Below, piece after piece: positions 21,201 through 31,279 of a stretch of DNA of 64,000 nt. Position 1 is the stretch's first letter. Every line of letters begins with the position of its first letter. The position numbers and the translations under genes were made by a program. The notes under the pieces were generated by a model that worked only from the letters and a program-made list of their open reading frames with translations, was not told the DNA's origin and searched no databases. Source of the stretch: Limnephilus marmoratus (Eukaryota; Arthropoda; Insecta; Trichoptera; Limnephilidae); NCBI GenBank assembly GCA_917880885.1, contig OU862915.1, positions 37,580,676 through 37,644,675 on the forward strand. Direction: 5' to 3'.

Positions 21201-23338
21201 TTCGGTATCTCAGTCGATGGGGAAACTCTTGTCATGAAGCCTTGCTGTAAGAAATCATCCATATATTTACAGTAATGGGCTGCCAATGTTGAATTTAATG
21301 ACAAGCGTTTTTCAAGATTATAAAATCTCTTAAGGGCGATATCATATGTACTTCCGATATCCACATGATCTCTGTTCTTGAAAGGTAGTGCCACGATATA
21401 CCTGCCGCACGCTTCCCGGTTGACTGTTGATTGAAATATGGTTTCGCATTCATTATCGTCCTTATTCTGAATAATTTCGTTAGAAACCTCTTCAATTTCC
21501 CAGAAACGGCTTACCGCGTGATTTAAGTCACTATTTTCAACCGCAGTTAACGCTGACGTCACAACAGGTTGTACGGAATTATAACCTTGTATACATGATC
21601 CCATAACTATGTATCCGAATATTGTATTAACAGCTATTAAATCACGGTTTGAAATATAACCTTGCCTCCATATTTTTGCAATCAAGTCAGACCCCAATAG
21701 GAAATCTATCTCTCCTGGCTTTTGGAAATCTGGGTCAGCCAAATTTAAATGTTTGAAATCTTCGAATGATTCTTGTAAATCTACGGGCGTAATTTTAGAC
21801 GTAATATTTGATATTATTATAGCTTGCCCTCTCACAAAGCAGTGATTTTGAATAGAGAATATTTTACAGGTAACTAAACCCTGTACATTGTTGACAATAG
21901 CATTGTTTACACCCCGAACTTTCCCGGACCATTTTTGTGAATGTAGTCCTAAAATATTATACAGTTTTTCGGACATAAATGATATTTCACTACCCGTATC
22001 AATTAAAATCCGCGCTCGGTGTTTATGTCCCGAACAGTCCAGGAATTCTGCTAGCGCGGTAGGTAATATCGAACGTTTTGATCGCCCGTAAGCAATATTA
22101 CACTGTACAGAATCGTCCGCGTCCGTTGCACTGCGGTTATTACTTCCAGTATCACGGTTGTTTGGCGAAGGAGATCTTTCATCAGTATGAAGTAGAGTAT
22201 TGTGCGATCGATTGCACCGTTTGCATCGAAACTTTGAACGGCAATTTTTAATAAGGTGCGCATTTAAACAGTTGAAACATAACCGTTCCCTTTTAACGAA
22301 GTCCCTTCTACTGACCATATTTAGTGATAGAAAGTCTTGACACTTTGTTAAGTGATGTGTGTGATTGCACATTATACAAGTAATTTTCTTGACATTATGC
22401 CCGTTTGAACTCGCATTTGAAAATAATACCCGCTTAGGAATCTTTTTTTCTTTAATATCTGATAACATATTTATACGGTTTTGAGTTGCTAAAAATTCTA
22501 TTAATTTTCCAGTATCCGGTATTTCATCTTTTTTAACAAGAGATTCAAAAGACCGACGCGTTTTTAAATCTATTTTTTGCAGAACCATATGACAAACGAA
22601 TTCTTCAAATAATTTTCCTCGGTTTAAATCGCGAAGCCCCGAGAGATTTTCACGCAAGACATTCAAAATCTCTTCATTATTAGCAAAATTACAATTTAAA
22701 ATCGAGTTGGCATAATATATAAATAATGCTCTAGATTCAGAATAATGGTTCCACAATGTTTCCCACGCTAATTCATAATTTTCTTGAATCAGTGGAATAG
22801 TCTTAACCAATGACAAGGCTGTTCCCTTCAAAGAGGTCAATAAATAATGAAATTTTTCAATGTCACTCAGAGAACTGTTCTCATGCACAATACTTCTGAA
22901 TATATTAAAAAACGGAGGCCAATCTTTAATACATCCACTAAACATAGGAATTTTTATTTCTGGAGCTAGTAAGTTGCGACCGGGCGGCCCAGAGCGTTGT
23001 ACTTCTCCGCCTGACACGTCATGACGATTATTTTGACTCGCTTCTAAAGCATCACGTGCCGATGTAACTTCAAAGAACAATTCCTCAAATACACGCGAAA
23101 CCTCCAATATATCATTTTTCGACTCAAACTCGGGAAGTGAAACCAGATCTGACAGCTCACATTGAATACTTTGAAATTCGTCATATGTGGACTCTAATTT
23201 ATCCATTCGGGCTCTGAACTGACATAGCTTAGTCTTTTGTTCTAAATCTTTAATGAGATCATATGCGACCTGCACTCTCCCAAAGAGCCTTTGCCGTTTT
23301 AATTTTAACGAACAAATTTTGGTTGCAACTTTATCCAT
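18206..23338 (-). CDS. BEL/Pao Gag-Pol polyprotein, intact (1,710 aa)
   Basis: Self-mobilising polyprotein that makes the particle and copies and inserts the element. Domains in order: Gag with the DUF1759-like segment (about 120-290, IPMFSGCIKDWPPF); two zinc knuckles (321-334 CxxC...C and 354-375 CFNC...C/CKRC); aspartic protease with D-T-G at 447-449 (ILIDTGSE); reverse transcriptase with FTTDI at 776-780 and the YVDD box at 855-858; RNase H with D1034, E1076, D1108 and D1154 in place; integrase H-H-C-C zinc site (H1343, H1348, C1378, C1381) and catalytic D1413, D1479 and E1533 (FGGLWEG); C-terminal DUF5641-like region to the end (VKWYK...VNDLVVIKD). All key residues are present and the length fits autonomous BEL elements. 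The ATG chosen begins MDKVATKICSLKLKRQRLFG and lies 258 bp inside the 5' LTR. Confidence 0.95.
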   Translation of the reverse strand: MDKVATKICSLKLKRQRLFGRVQVAYDLIKDLEQKTKLCQFRARMDKLESTYDEFQSIQCELSDLVSLPEFESKNDILEVSRVFEELFFEVTSARDALEASQNNRHDVSGGEVQRSGPPGRNLLAPEIKIPMFSGCIKDWPPFFNIFRSIVHENSSLSDIEKFHYLLTSLKGTALSLVKTIPLIQENYELAWETLWNHYSESRALFIYYANSILNCNFANNEEILNVLRENLSGLRDLNRGKLFEEFVCHMVLQKIDLKTRRSFESLVKKDEIPDTGKLIEFLATQNRINMLSDIKEKKIPKRVLFSNASSNGHNVKKITCIMCNHTHHLTKCQDFLSLNMVSRRDFVKRERLCFNCLNAHLIKNCRSKFRCKRCNRSHNTLLHTDERSPSPNNRDTGSNNRSATDADDSVQCNIAYGRSKRSILPTALAEFLDCSGHKHRARILIDTGSEISFMSEKLYNILGLHSQKWSGKVRGVNNAIVNNVQGLVTCKIFSIQNHCFVRGQAIIISNITSKITPVDLQESFEDFKHLNLADPDFQKPGEIDFLLGSDLIAKIWRQGYISNRDLIAVNTIFGYIVMGSCIQGYNSVQPVVTSALTAVENSDLNHAVSRFWEIEEVSNEIIQNKDDNECETIFQSTVNREACGRYIVALPFKNRDHVDIGSTYDIALKRFYNLEKRLSLNSTLAAHYCKYMDDFLQQGFMTRVSPSTEIPNTYYIPHHAVVQKIGNDIKIRVVFDASCKSNKQISLNDCLYSGPKLQNEIGQILLKFRLYPIVFTTDIQKMFLQIRLREEDTNFQRILWRSSPLQPVGQYILGTVTFGVTSSPYLAIRTLHELVKDEGTRFPKASKALLSDTYVDDIVTGEWEPEGAAQLQTELKELLTKGGFQLRKWMSNSQSVLNNIPIEHRSHTSGKVAFDDSSSCSIKILGLIWNPDKDTFSYSVEEKEKVFTKRAILSCVARIFDPIGLITPVVFKVKCLLQELWKLKLGWDDSLPENIVNLWENFLDELPRLCYLQIPRHCSTIKNSNCTLVGFSDASELGYAACIYLVTNEAQPQVTLLTSKSKVAPLKILSIPRLELMGAYLLSKLVKMTKSSIETLVKITEIILFSDSTIVLSWIKTPPHTLKTFVANRVIKIIDEIEDAKWYHVASKENPADFASRGLCPSQIIDNQLWFQGPPWLAQPSQKWPLSLPEKLKVEELPEVKSHVSTVHRPLDYYEGLQFFRFSSWNRLRNVVAWSLRFIYNTQQRTKDARRSGILTSAEINRAVTLIVKCDQQFHFPEEFRMLQNDAVNSVAFQKLNVFIDHENILRVGGRLRNSHLKYNTKFPIILAKNSKIAELLISYYHKAYLHAGSRTLQFLIQQNYWIVSARNKIKKMVSKCVRCARLRASPQNPLMASLPEARVTPNRVFNRVGVDLAGPYVLKEGKRRGAKTYKAYFAIFVCMATKAIHLEVLSDLSSDAFIATLDRFVSRRGICQAIYSDCGTNFVGAKRHLIGTQNFLNSCRNDEQVMRTCSEKGIVWNFNPPSSPHFGGLWEGNIRVVKNHLKRVIGDTSLTFEEFTTILHKIEAILNSRPLCPLTSDPEDIQALTPGHFLIGEPLISIPEYNYSEVKINRLNRWEHLKKMTQHFWQRWNTEYLQALQNRVKWYKATRNLQVNDLVVIKDTRSPPLKWPLGRIREVKPGSDGVVRLASVQTSDGIYLRPVAKLCLLPVE

Positions 23339-23596
23339 TTTGAAATGTATTAAATACGTAAATTAACAATTATAATAGTAGGTATCTACTCGCAACAAAT
23401 AAAGTATTTTATTTGCACCCAATATTATCTACCTACCAGCTGAACTGATAAGCCGTATCTACCGAAACTACCTACTATTGATAATCGTCTTGTAATGAAA
23501 CTAGTTTGAGTACAATTTCTAATCATGTAAATTAACTAATCTGTAAAGAATGTACATCCGCCGAAGGACCAATGATTCGATAGCTGATTGGAAGCC
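23339..23596 (-). promoter_or_regulatory. BEL-1 untranslated leader with candidate primer binding site
   Basis: In element sense the leader contains ATTGGTCCTTCGGCGGATG (about 23,556-23,573), which resembles primer binding sites I recall for arthropod BEL elements. It starts about 24 bases after the LTR end, more than usual, so the assignment is tentative. Confidence 0.4.
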
Positions 23597-23968
23597 TGTT
23601 ACTTTCTACCGCGGAGTTCGGAATCTCCACCTATCACTGTTGGAATGGAAAATGAGATGAAGGGGAAAAAATGGGATGTCCACCGAAAACAAGATGAAAT
23701 CCTACCTTGCTGATGACGTCCTGGGTCCCACACTTCATGCACTCAAGATAACTCGCGGTTGAAAGCATATATTTTGCGGGGATCCGGGTTTTGACCATAA
23801 GCGACCAGACCAAAGTATTTGGGCTGCCGTACCGCGCGGTGTAGAAATTGTACTGATTTCACGGTCAGGAATCACTCTTGAACCGGTGACAATAGCAAGA
23901 TGGATGTAACAGGATAGGTAGGTAAGACGGGAGGGATAGATGGGAGTAGGTACAGATTTGCCCGAACA
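23597..23968 (-). repeat. BEL-1 5' LTR
   Basis: 372 bp, same sequence as the 3' LTR. It should contain the element's promoter and polyadenylation signal, which I could not place with confidence. Confidence 0.92.
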
Positions 23969-25120
23969 GTATACATACTTATACCAATTAGAAAAACTAG
24001 TGTTTCGGTCAATTGATGTTCGAAAAATATGTACGTAAAATTTAGGCAAAATAACACTATCATTCAGCAGTGCCTACATCCAATAAATCGCTCTGGGGTA
24101 TTTTATTCCGAGCACGGTTGACTGTTGACAGTCGAACAGACAGAGACATTTATTGTATACTACCTGTATTGGAATAAATGAGAAATTGATATGTACTGAC
24201 GAATCTGTCTATGGATTTACATTCCTAAACCTCTAACCGCTGTGAAAAACTAAAAATATTAAGAAATTGAAAATATAAAATTGAAATACTAACTTTAAAA
24301 TAAATTGGCATTTCGCATGCACTTTTTGACACTAAAACGGAGTTAATTAGTTAGATGAAATAATTAAGTCAATGGATCGCGTATACGATTACTTTCAGTT
24401 CTCAAAGCTTTCTTAGTTATATGAACCTTTTTCCCAAATACTTCAGGCTCCAGCCCTCCGTGAAAAAAAAAAAATTTTTTTATTTAATTTTCTAAAGATG
24501 CATTTGTTAAAAATGGCCTCACCAAATTTTTTGAAGAAATTCGTAAAATTGACGGAGATACAGCATTTTATGGGAAACCATTTGTAACAGTTTGTATGTT
24601 GAATTATCCTTCAGCAAAACTTTGAACGCGTTTTTCTCATAATTACTTTTTTCAACCTGGTTGACAATACATTTAAAAACTACACAACCGATTTGCATGC
24701 ACCAAGTTTTAAACTGTTCGAAAATCCAGTGTCTATACCACCACGAAGGGATTTTTAAAAAATTTTCCTTAAAAAACTGGAAATATAATTCGCAGGTACG
24801 CCATTTTTTTTTAGATATCAAAATTCCCCATACGTGGTGCAATAAATTTAAATGTCTGGTTTCTAAACATGTTTTTTTATTTTATTTTTCTGATGAACCG
24901 TACGGCTTAATCGCTGTCAACCACCGAGTAGCAATTTCGTCGGAGTGTCTTGTTGAGAATACTTAAGATTCGTGTGCTAAAATTTGTATACAGTGTTCCA
25001 TGTGTATAATATACATTAACTACGAGTTTTAATAAAAAAACGAGTGTGGTTTAGACCACACGACTGAAGTAAAACTTCACTAACTTATAAAATAACATAT
25101 TACATTGATATTGACTTTGG
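23969..25120. other. Intergenic, AT-rich
   Basis: No supported gene. Open frames on both strands at 24,519-24,966 overlap each other and show no family character. Confidence 0.4.
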
Positions 25121-25121
25121 C

Positions 25122-25295
25122 ATTGAGGTGACATACGACCCTGGGATGACCTACAACTTTGGGGTGACCTACGACCTAGTGGTGACCTACGACCTTGGGG
25201 TAACCTACGACCTTGGGGTGACCTACGACCTTGGGGTGACCTACCACTTTGGGGAGAACTACGACCTTGGGGTGACCTATGAACTTAGGGTGACC
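25122..25295 (+). repeat. 18-bp minisatellite
   Basis: About nine variants of GTGACCTACGACCTTGGG in tandem, drifting at both ends. It abuts the hexamer array directly. Confidence 0.85.
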
Positions 25296-25297
25296 AT

Positions 25298-26314
25298 CTT
25301 TATCCTTATCCTTATCCTTATCCTTATCCTTATCCTTATCCTTATCCTTATCCTTATCCTTATCCTTATCCTTATCCTTATCCTTATCCTTATCCTTATC
25401 CTTATCCTTATCCTTATCCTTATCCTTATCCTTATCCTTATCCTTATCCTTATCCTTATCCTTATCCTTATCCTTATCCTTATCCTTATCCTTATCCTTA
25501 TCCTTATCCTTATCCTTATCCTTATCCTTATCCTTATCCTTATCCTTATCCTTATCCTTATCCTTATCCTTATCCTTATCCTTATCCTTATCCTTATCCT
25601 TATCCTTATCCTTATCCTTATCCTTATCCTTATCCTTATCCTTATCCTTATCCTTATCCTTATCCTTATCCTTATCCTTATCCTTATCCTTATCCTTATC
25701 CTTGTCCTTGTCCTTGTCCTTGTCCTTGTCCTTGTCCTTGTCCTTGTCCTTGTCCTTGTCCTTGTCCTTGTCCTTGTCCTTGTCCTTGTCCTTGTCCTTG
25801 TCCTTGTCCTTGTCCTTGTCCTTGTCCTTGTCCTTGTCCTTGTCCTTGTCCTTGTCCTTGTCCTTGTCCTTGTCCTTGTCCTTGTCCTTGTCCTTGTCCT
25901 TGTCCTTGTCCTTGTCCTTGTCCTTGTCCTTGTCCTTGTCCTTGTCCTTGTCCTTGTCCTTGTCCTTGTCCTTGTCCTTGTCCTTGTCCTTGTCCTTGTC
26001 CTTGTCCTTGTCCTTGTCCTTGTCCTTGTCCTTGTCCTTGTCCTTGTCCTTGTCCTTGTCCTTGTCCTTGTCCTTGTCCTTGTCCTTGTCCTTGTCCTTG
26101 TCCTTGTCCTTGTCCTTGTCCTTGTCCTTGTCCTTGTCCTTGTCCTTGTCCTTGTCCTTGTCCTTGTCCTTGTCCTTGTCCTTGTCCTTGTCCTTGTCCT
26201 TGTCCTTGTCCTTGTCCTTGTCCTTGTCCTTGTCCTTGTCCTTGTCCTTGTCCTTGTCCTTGTCCTTGTCCTTGTCCTTGTCCTTGTCCTTGTCCTTATC
26301 CTTATCTTTATCCT
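25298..26314 (+). repeat. Hexanucleotide satellite, TCCTTA block then TCCTTG block
   Basis: About 67 near-perfect copies of TCCTTA (to 25,703) are followed by about 98 copies of TCCTTG (25,704-26,294) with no mixing, then two or three TTATCC units before unique sequence. Long open frames of Leu-Ser, Lys-Asp and Arg-Thr dipeptides on both strands are by-products of a repeat whose length is divisible by three. Confidence 0.97.
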
Positions 26315-28425
26315 TTTCTTTGTCACTCCCCAAGTCAAGCGTGCATAAAGGCCCGGCCGTTCGCGTCGCCATCGATCACCGTTCGCATCGATTACCGTTC
26401 GCATCCCACCACTCGTAACATTCTAATTTTCGCAACACATCACCACTTTTTGTAACACATCACCACTTTTCGTAACGCATTCACCAGCTTACCCCCTAAG
26501 TCGAATATAATTAAAATTGGAATTGAAAAAATGGCAATATATTGAATAATTAAATATTGAGTTTACGGCGCTTATTTTGCGTTTATACCGGAGTTGGCTT
26601 ATTATTATCACAAAGTGAGTAATTTTATTTGTAACAAATTATTATTACGTTATTAATAAAAAATAAACTTCATAAAAATGAACTTGAATAGCCTTTTCTT
26701 TCATACTATGGACCTTGGATCTTTGTAAGACTTTGTTTCAAAAACGGACACTTGCAGGCTCATGTGTTTCAAAAACGGACAATTGCTCGTTTTAGTATCA
26801 AAAGCGGACATAGTCATTTTTAAATTTAAAAATAAAATAGTTAGAGTATTAAATTATAGAATGTTATGCATGGCTTGTGATTCTTTATGCGCAAGGATTA
26901 TGTAGGTAGAAAAAAAATTCAGATATTTCATACCAGCATATTCGAAACAAGAAACTCACTCTACTGAAAAATAATCCAAATGGCTTATGTACCACTTTGA
27001 TACTGAGCTCCTCATTTATGTTTGTACTTTCTCCTCCCAGAACCTGTGGAGATCAATTTGTTATGAGTAGAATAATTAGAAAAATATGGTGGCTCTTCAG
27101 TTTTAATCCCCCAACAATTGGACATCCGAAATTATAGTTACTAGCAGTTAAAAACCCGCTCCGCAGGTTTTTGGTGCTAGGCCCTGCGGGCGGCCTTTAG
27201 TTTGAGTGTTTGTGACCATTTTATAAATCCGATAGGAACTGGTTCCTAAAATAACCAGTTCCTCGGATCCACTGTGATCCAGAGACAGCTAGTCACCGTC
27301 GGTGACTCACCGAGACCCGAGACAAAGTAACAGTGACAATGTAACTGTGACAAAGTAACCGTGACAAAGTAACGGAGACACGCAATGACGTTATATGTAA
27401 TTTATAACAACTTCGTCAAGTATTGCCGTCAATCTTTCCAAATCCGGAAGGATACTTAGTGTATATAAATCCGTAGGACTTATACTTAGGGGGGAAACAT
27501 TCACACCAAACCCTAGCTGCTGACGGAAGTAGTGACATCTTGTGTCGAATTCTTGAATTTGAAACCGAATTATAACAGTAGCTTTGTGTGAAATTCCACG
27601 TACACAGATGTTAGCGTGGCATCCGACATGCACTCGTGGCTGGGTTCTGAAATTCAACCACGCAGACTCTAACGTAATAATACTGTTAAAATGTTTAAGG
27701 GAGATATGTAAGAAATCGGTAGAAATTCAGGATGCGGCGGCTTAAGTCCCCGTCGTTTACCAGGTTTTATGCAAAGTTTTTTGAAATCAGATGTAGACAG
27801 TAACTTTCCAAATATTTGAACGTTAAGTTTGCAAAATTTCTCCAAGAAGTATCAAAATTCTGCTTAAAGCTGAGGGTAAAACGGTTTTGGGTGTCTCTTC
27901 GATATTTCCATTTTCGATATCTCAAGTAAACAGTGACCTTTCACCGGTTTTGAAGGACAGCTGGGCAAAATTTCATGAATCTCAAAATAAAACTGTAAGA
28001 TTTGTTTTAAAACAAACCCACACCGGAACACTCATCTTTAAATTTGAGATAATTCACAACAGAAAAAATATCGTGAAAATATTTTTTTAGTTAGAGCTAA
28101 CCACATAGAATCAAGATTTTTCGTTTTTTTATTTTTTTTATTGCGTTAGTTTATACTACATGAATATAAACTAATAAGCACAATGTAACATTTCATTTGA
28201 TAAATTTAAATATTTTTACAGTAAGCATAACATTTCTTTTAAATACATTCATTATTTCTTCATTCTTCGTACTTTCAGGCATTTCATCATACATCTTTAG
28301 TCCTCTGTACATTAGGCAGTTCTGTGATTTGGATTTTTTCATTTGTGGCAATCGAACTCTGTTTATAATTCTTGTTTCGTAATTATGAATGTCACTATTT
28401 AAAACAATTTCATCCTTAAAATATT
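26315..28425. other. Intergenic with several short local repeats
   Basis: Three copies of a TCAAAAACGGACA word (26,728-26,810); a hairpin AGGAACTGGTT / AACCAGTTCCT (about 27,236-27,265); four copies of GTGACAAAGTAAC-type words (27,320-27,375). No protein-like frame; the open frames at 27,391 and 27,887 are unsupported. Confidence 0.4.
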
Positions 28426-28429
28426 TGCT

Positions 28430-28560
28430 TTAAATCTAAATGGATTTAGCCATACTTCGATTAGAGGCAATCTGAATATCAGTAGGTACCTCCCAGACCT
28501 TCCCTCTTCACAATAACCCCTGAAATATTACAGATCCGCAGGCTCCAAGCAGTTGGAAGG
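28430..28560 (+). mobile_element. Possible diverged SINE body fragment
   Basis: TTTAGCCATACTTCGATTAG, then AGGTACCTCCCAGACCTTCC and GATCCGCAGGCTCCAAGCAG parallel the body and 3' part of the first SINE family with many differences. Confidence 0.3.
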
Positions 28561-28954
28561 CTACATTAGAATTACTTCAATTATATTCAACTTGTCGAAC
28601 AACAACACTTCAACAAAAAAATATGCATAAAATGAACATCGATATCATAAAAACACTCAATTTGAATCGCATCCCTTACCAAACTCAACTACCCTCTCCA
28701 ATTTGCCACCACCCATCACGATAATTCGCAGCCCGCCGAGCCACTTCCCCTCCCCACCCCCTCCCCAACACTGGGAGTGAGAGCCTCCTCATCTCCTTCC
28801 CCTCCCCGGTGTTATTTCATATAACAGGTAGCAAACGCCCATCGGCGGAATAAACAAGTAACACACAATGTCCCACACCCCCTCATCACGTGAACAGTGA
28901 ACAGGCAAAATGTATGCAGTCTGATCGTCTGATGTGGAATCGAATAGAAGATTT

Positions 28955-29715
28955 TTTTACAAAGCTCCTCACAGGAGGCGCTGAGGAAAATATTTTCCCT
29001 CAGGGGCCTTTGTCGTATTTGGGGATGCTGTGTGAAGGGTATTTTAAAGGAAAGGAACGAGAGAAAGTTCTGGGAAGGATAAAGTATGAGGCGTGGATAG
29101 GAATCTGGGGGTCGGTGGGTCCAGAAATGACGGACGTTTGAATCCATCCCTTCCACAGCGGTGCAAGGCGATGTTTCAAAAGAGTTCTGCTTGAAAGGTC
29201 ACAAGATCCAATTTGGAATAGGTACCGCCGCCCCGGGAACCTTAATTGGATAACCAACACCTCTGTCATAGGTCACTCCAAGTGGTTCGCGACGTTTGAT
29301 GATTTAGCAGGGGTACCCGGGTTCATGGGGTGAAGTTTGTCTAGGTCTTGGAGGTGGATGACCAGGAACTGAACCCACCCCTTCAACCCCTTTCCTCCCA
29401 GTACTCTCCTCTCCTTTCTAAAAATGACATAGGCCCTGAGGGAAATTATTTTCCTCAAGGCCTCCTGTGTGGAGCTCATGTAAAAAAAAATAATTTTAAA
29501 ATGTCTTCCTTAACCAGTCTCTACCGATCTGGCCTGCCAAGCGGCTCGGCCAAGTGGGCAGGCACATCCGCCGCCAAGACCAGGACAAACCTCACCCCAT
29601 GAACCCGGGCACCCCTGCTAAGTCACCAAATATACCTAACCACATGCGGTGACCTATGGCAGAGGTATAGGTTATCCAATAAACGCGGTACCCGTAACCG
29701 CCTTCCAAATTGAAA
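28955..29715 (-). mobile_element. Family R copy R3, split by another R copy
   Basis: The part 28,955-29,218 (CACAGGAGGCGCTGAGGAAA, TTTGGGGATGCTGTGTGAAG, CAAGGCGATG) and the part 29,501-29,715 (AACCAGTCTCTACCGATCTG, CACCCCATGAACCCGGGCAC, GGTTATCCAATAAACG) are the two halves of one R copy in the same orientation. Between them lies a second R copy in the opposite orientation. Confidence 0.7.
29219..29500 (+). mobile_element. Family R copy nested inside R3
   Basis: Sense-strand landmarks TTGGATAACCAACACCTCTG, CACTCCAAGTGGTTCGCGAC, GGGTTCATGGGGTGAAGTTT, AAAATGACATAGGCCCTGAG and TGTGTGGAGCTCATGTAAAA run in order and end in an A-rich tail (AAAAAAAAATAATTTTAAAA), as for a fresh retroposition. Confidence 0.7.
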
Positions 29716-30189
29716 TAGGAGGTATCTAAATTAATAAAGTTTGTAATCAAGTTATAGTTGATTAGTCAGACATCTCCAACACGTGTCTGTGTTTTACATA
29801 TAAAAAAATGTTATAAAATAACACTGGGAAGCATAACGGTCTATAACATTTTGCTACTAGTGACCCAGAAAACATAATATTTTTGTTTAATTTATTTATA
29901 AGTTTTTTCTGAATAATAATAATTGATTTTACACCCTGTTTATGAGTGATCTGAGTATTGTACCGCACTTAGAGGGCACACTTTTATATAATAACTGCGT
30001 ACTCAACTCAAATTTAGTTTTTTCAGAGAATCAACAGAATGATCAATGTATGTATTTGCAATGGAAGAACTATACCGTGTCAAGCTATAGTAGAAAAATA
30101 CTTCAGTAAATATTTCGTTGAATGCCTTTGTCCGTAAAACAGTATTTTGGTTTTTGTTTTTAAAGATTTTTATTTTACAATGTACTTAC
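29716..30189. other. Intergenic, AT-rich
   Basis: No feature recognised. Confidence 0.4.
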
Positions 30190-31279
30190 CTTTTTTACAT
30201 TAGCTCCACAAAGCCCTGGGTAAAATAATTCCTCTCGGGACCTTTGTTATTTTTGGGGATGCTATGTGGAGGGTTTTTAAGGGAAAGGAAGTTCTGGGAA
30301 TAAAAAAGGTATTAGGGATAGGTAGGAATCTGAGGGTCAGTATATTCAGGAGTGACGGACATTCCTTCCTGCTGCATTGCAAGGCGATTGGTTGAGATTG
30401 ACCGGCTGGAGAGGTCAAAAGGTCTCCCTCAACCAGTCTCTCCCGATCCAGCCCGCCACGCAGTAGGTGGGCGAACACTAGAGATGTCGAAAGTGAAAAA
30501 AAATATCGATGTATCGATATTTATTAAAATATCAATATCGACGTCGATATATCGAGGAAAAAATATCGATATATCGATATATCGGTCAAATTTTCAAGAG
30601 ATTTTGCGTTTTCAAAATAATAGTGTATTCAGCTCAATATTATCAGTAGTAATTTTTGTACACATTTTAATGTACAAAAATCTCAATAAAAATTAAGGTA
30701 TTTTTATCACTATTCATTTTTATTACGTATCTAATAATTACAAAAATATCAAAAACTAAACAGTTGTCTTCTAATTTATATGTAAACTGAGACGCATACA
30801 AAGTAGGGTGGATCGCCATTGTATGGAATTTTTTATTTTTTATAAATCAGTTTTTGCGGGGTGCGGAATAGATGCTCTAGGTACATACAATTAAGCATAC
30901 AAAATATCAATTTAAAATTTTGATGACAAGTACTGCCCCAAAGCAGGTGAATTATTTAAAATCTGGTAAAAAATTGTCCCTTTATAAAACAGTTTTGTGT
31001 CTATATGAATACTTTAATTTTTACTTTTTCATTTCATAATGAATAAAAATTGCCGTGCCTTAGATGATAATATTAAAAAAATGTAATAATATTTATTTTC
31101 CCGCGAAAATTTGACAAATTGCTGAGTCCACTTTCTCGTGCACCGCGCATTTCCACGCGCTGGAACGCGGGGCCGCGGGGGTGTTGCATGCGTTATTACA
31201 ATCATCTGTAAACAATTGTAATTATTAGCAAGCACGTCCATTTGAGTAATAACGGTTTAATATTATTATTTGGAGTTCA

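Larger units (their letters stand above)
17535..23968 (-). mobile_element. Full-length BEL/Pao LTR retrotransposon (BEL-1)
   Basis: 6,434 bp with two 372-bp LTRs at 17,535-17,906 and 23,597-23,968. The LTRs look identical base for base, start TGTTCGGGC and end GTAACA in element sense. A G-rich polypurine tract (GGCGGGCGG) precedes the 3' LTR at 17,911-17,921. The single long ORF covers Gag, protease, RT, RNase H and integrase without a stop. Identical LTRs and an open frame imply recent insertion and possible activity. The expected target duplication is absent (CTGCC on one side, GTATA on the other). Confidence 0.93.

Noticed and set aside
25128..26418. Very long open frames on both strands (up to about 400 codons of Leu-Ile/Leu-Val, Lys-Asp, Arg-Thr)
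   Set aside because: They are translations of a hexamer satellite whose unit length is a multiple of three; no protein family or start context supports them.
31140..31250. A GC-rich patch (CACGCGCTGGAACGCGGGGC) as a host promoter
   Set aside because: It lies inside a nested transposon just before the transposon's own gene, so it is more simply that gene's 5' region.
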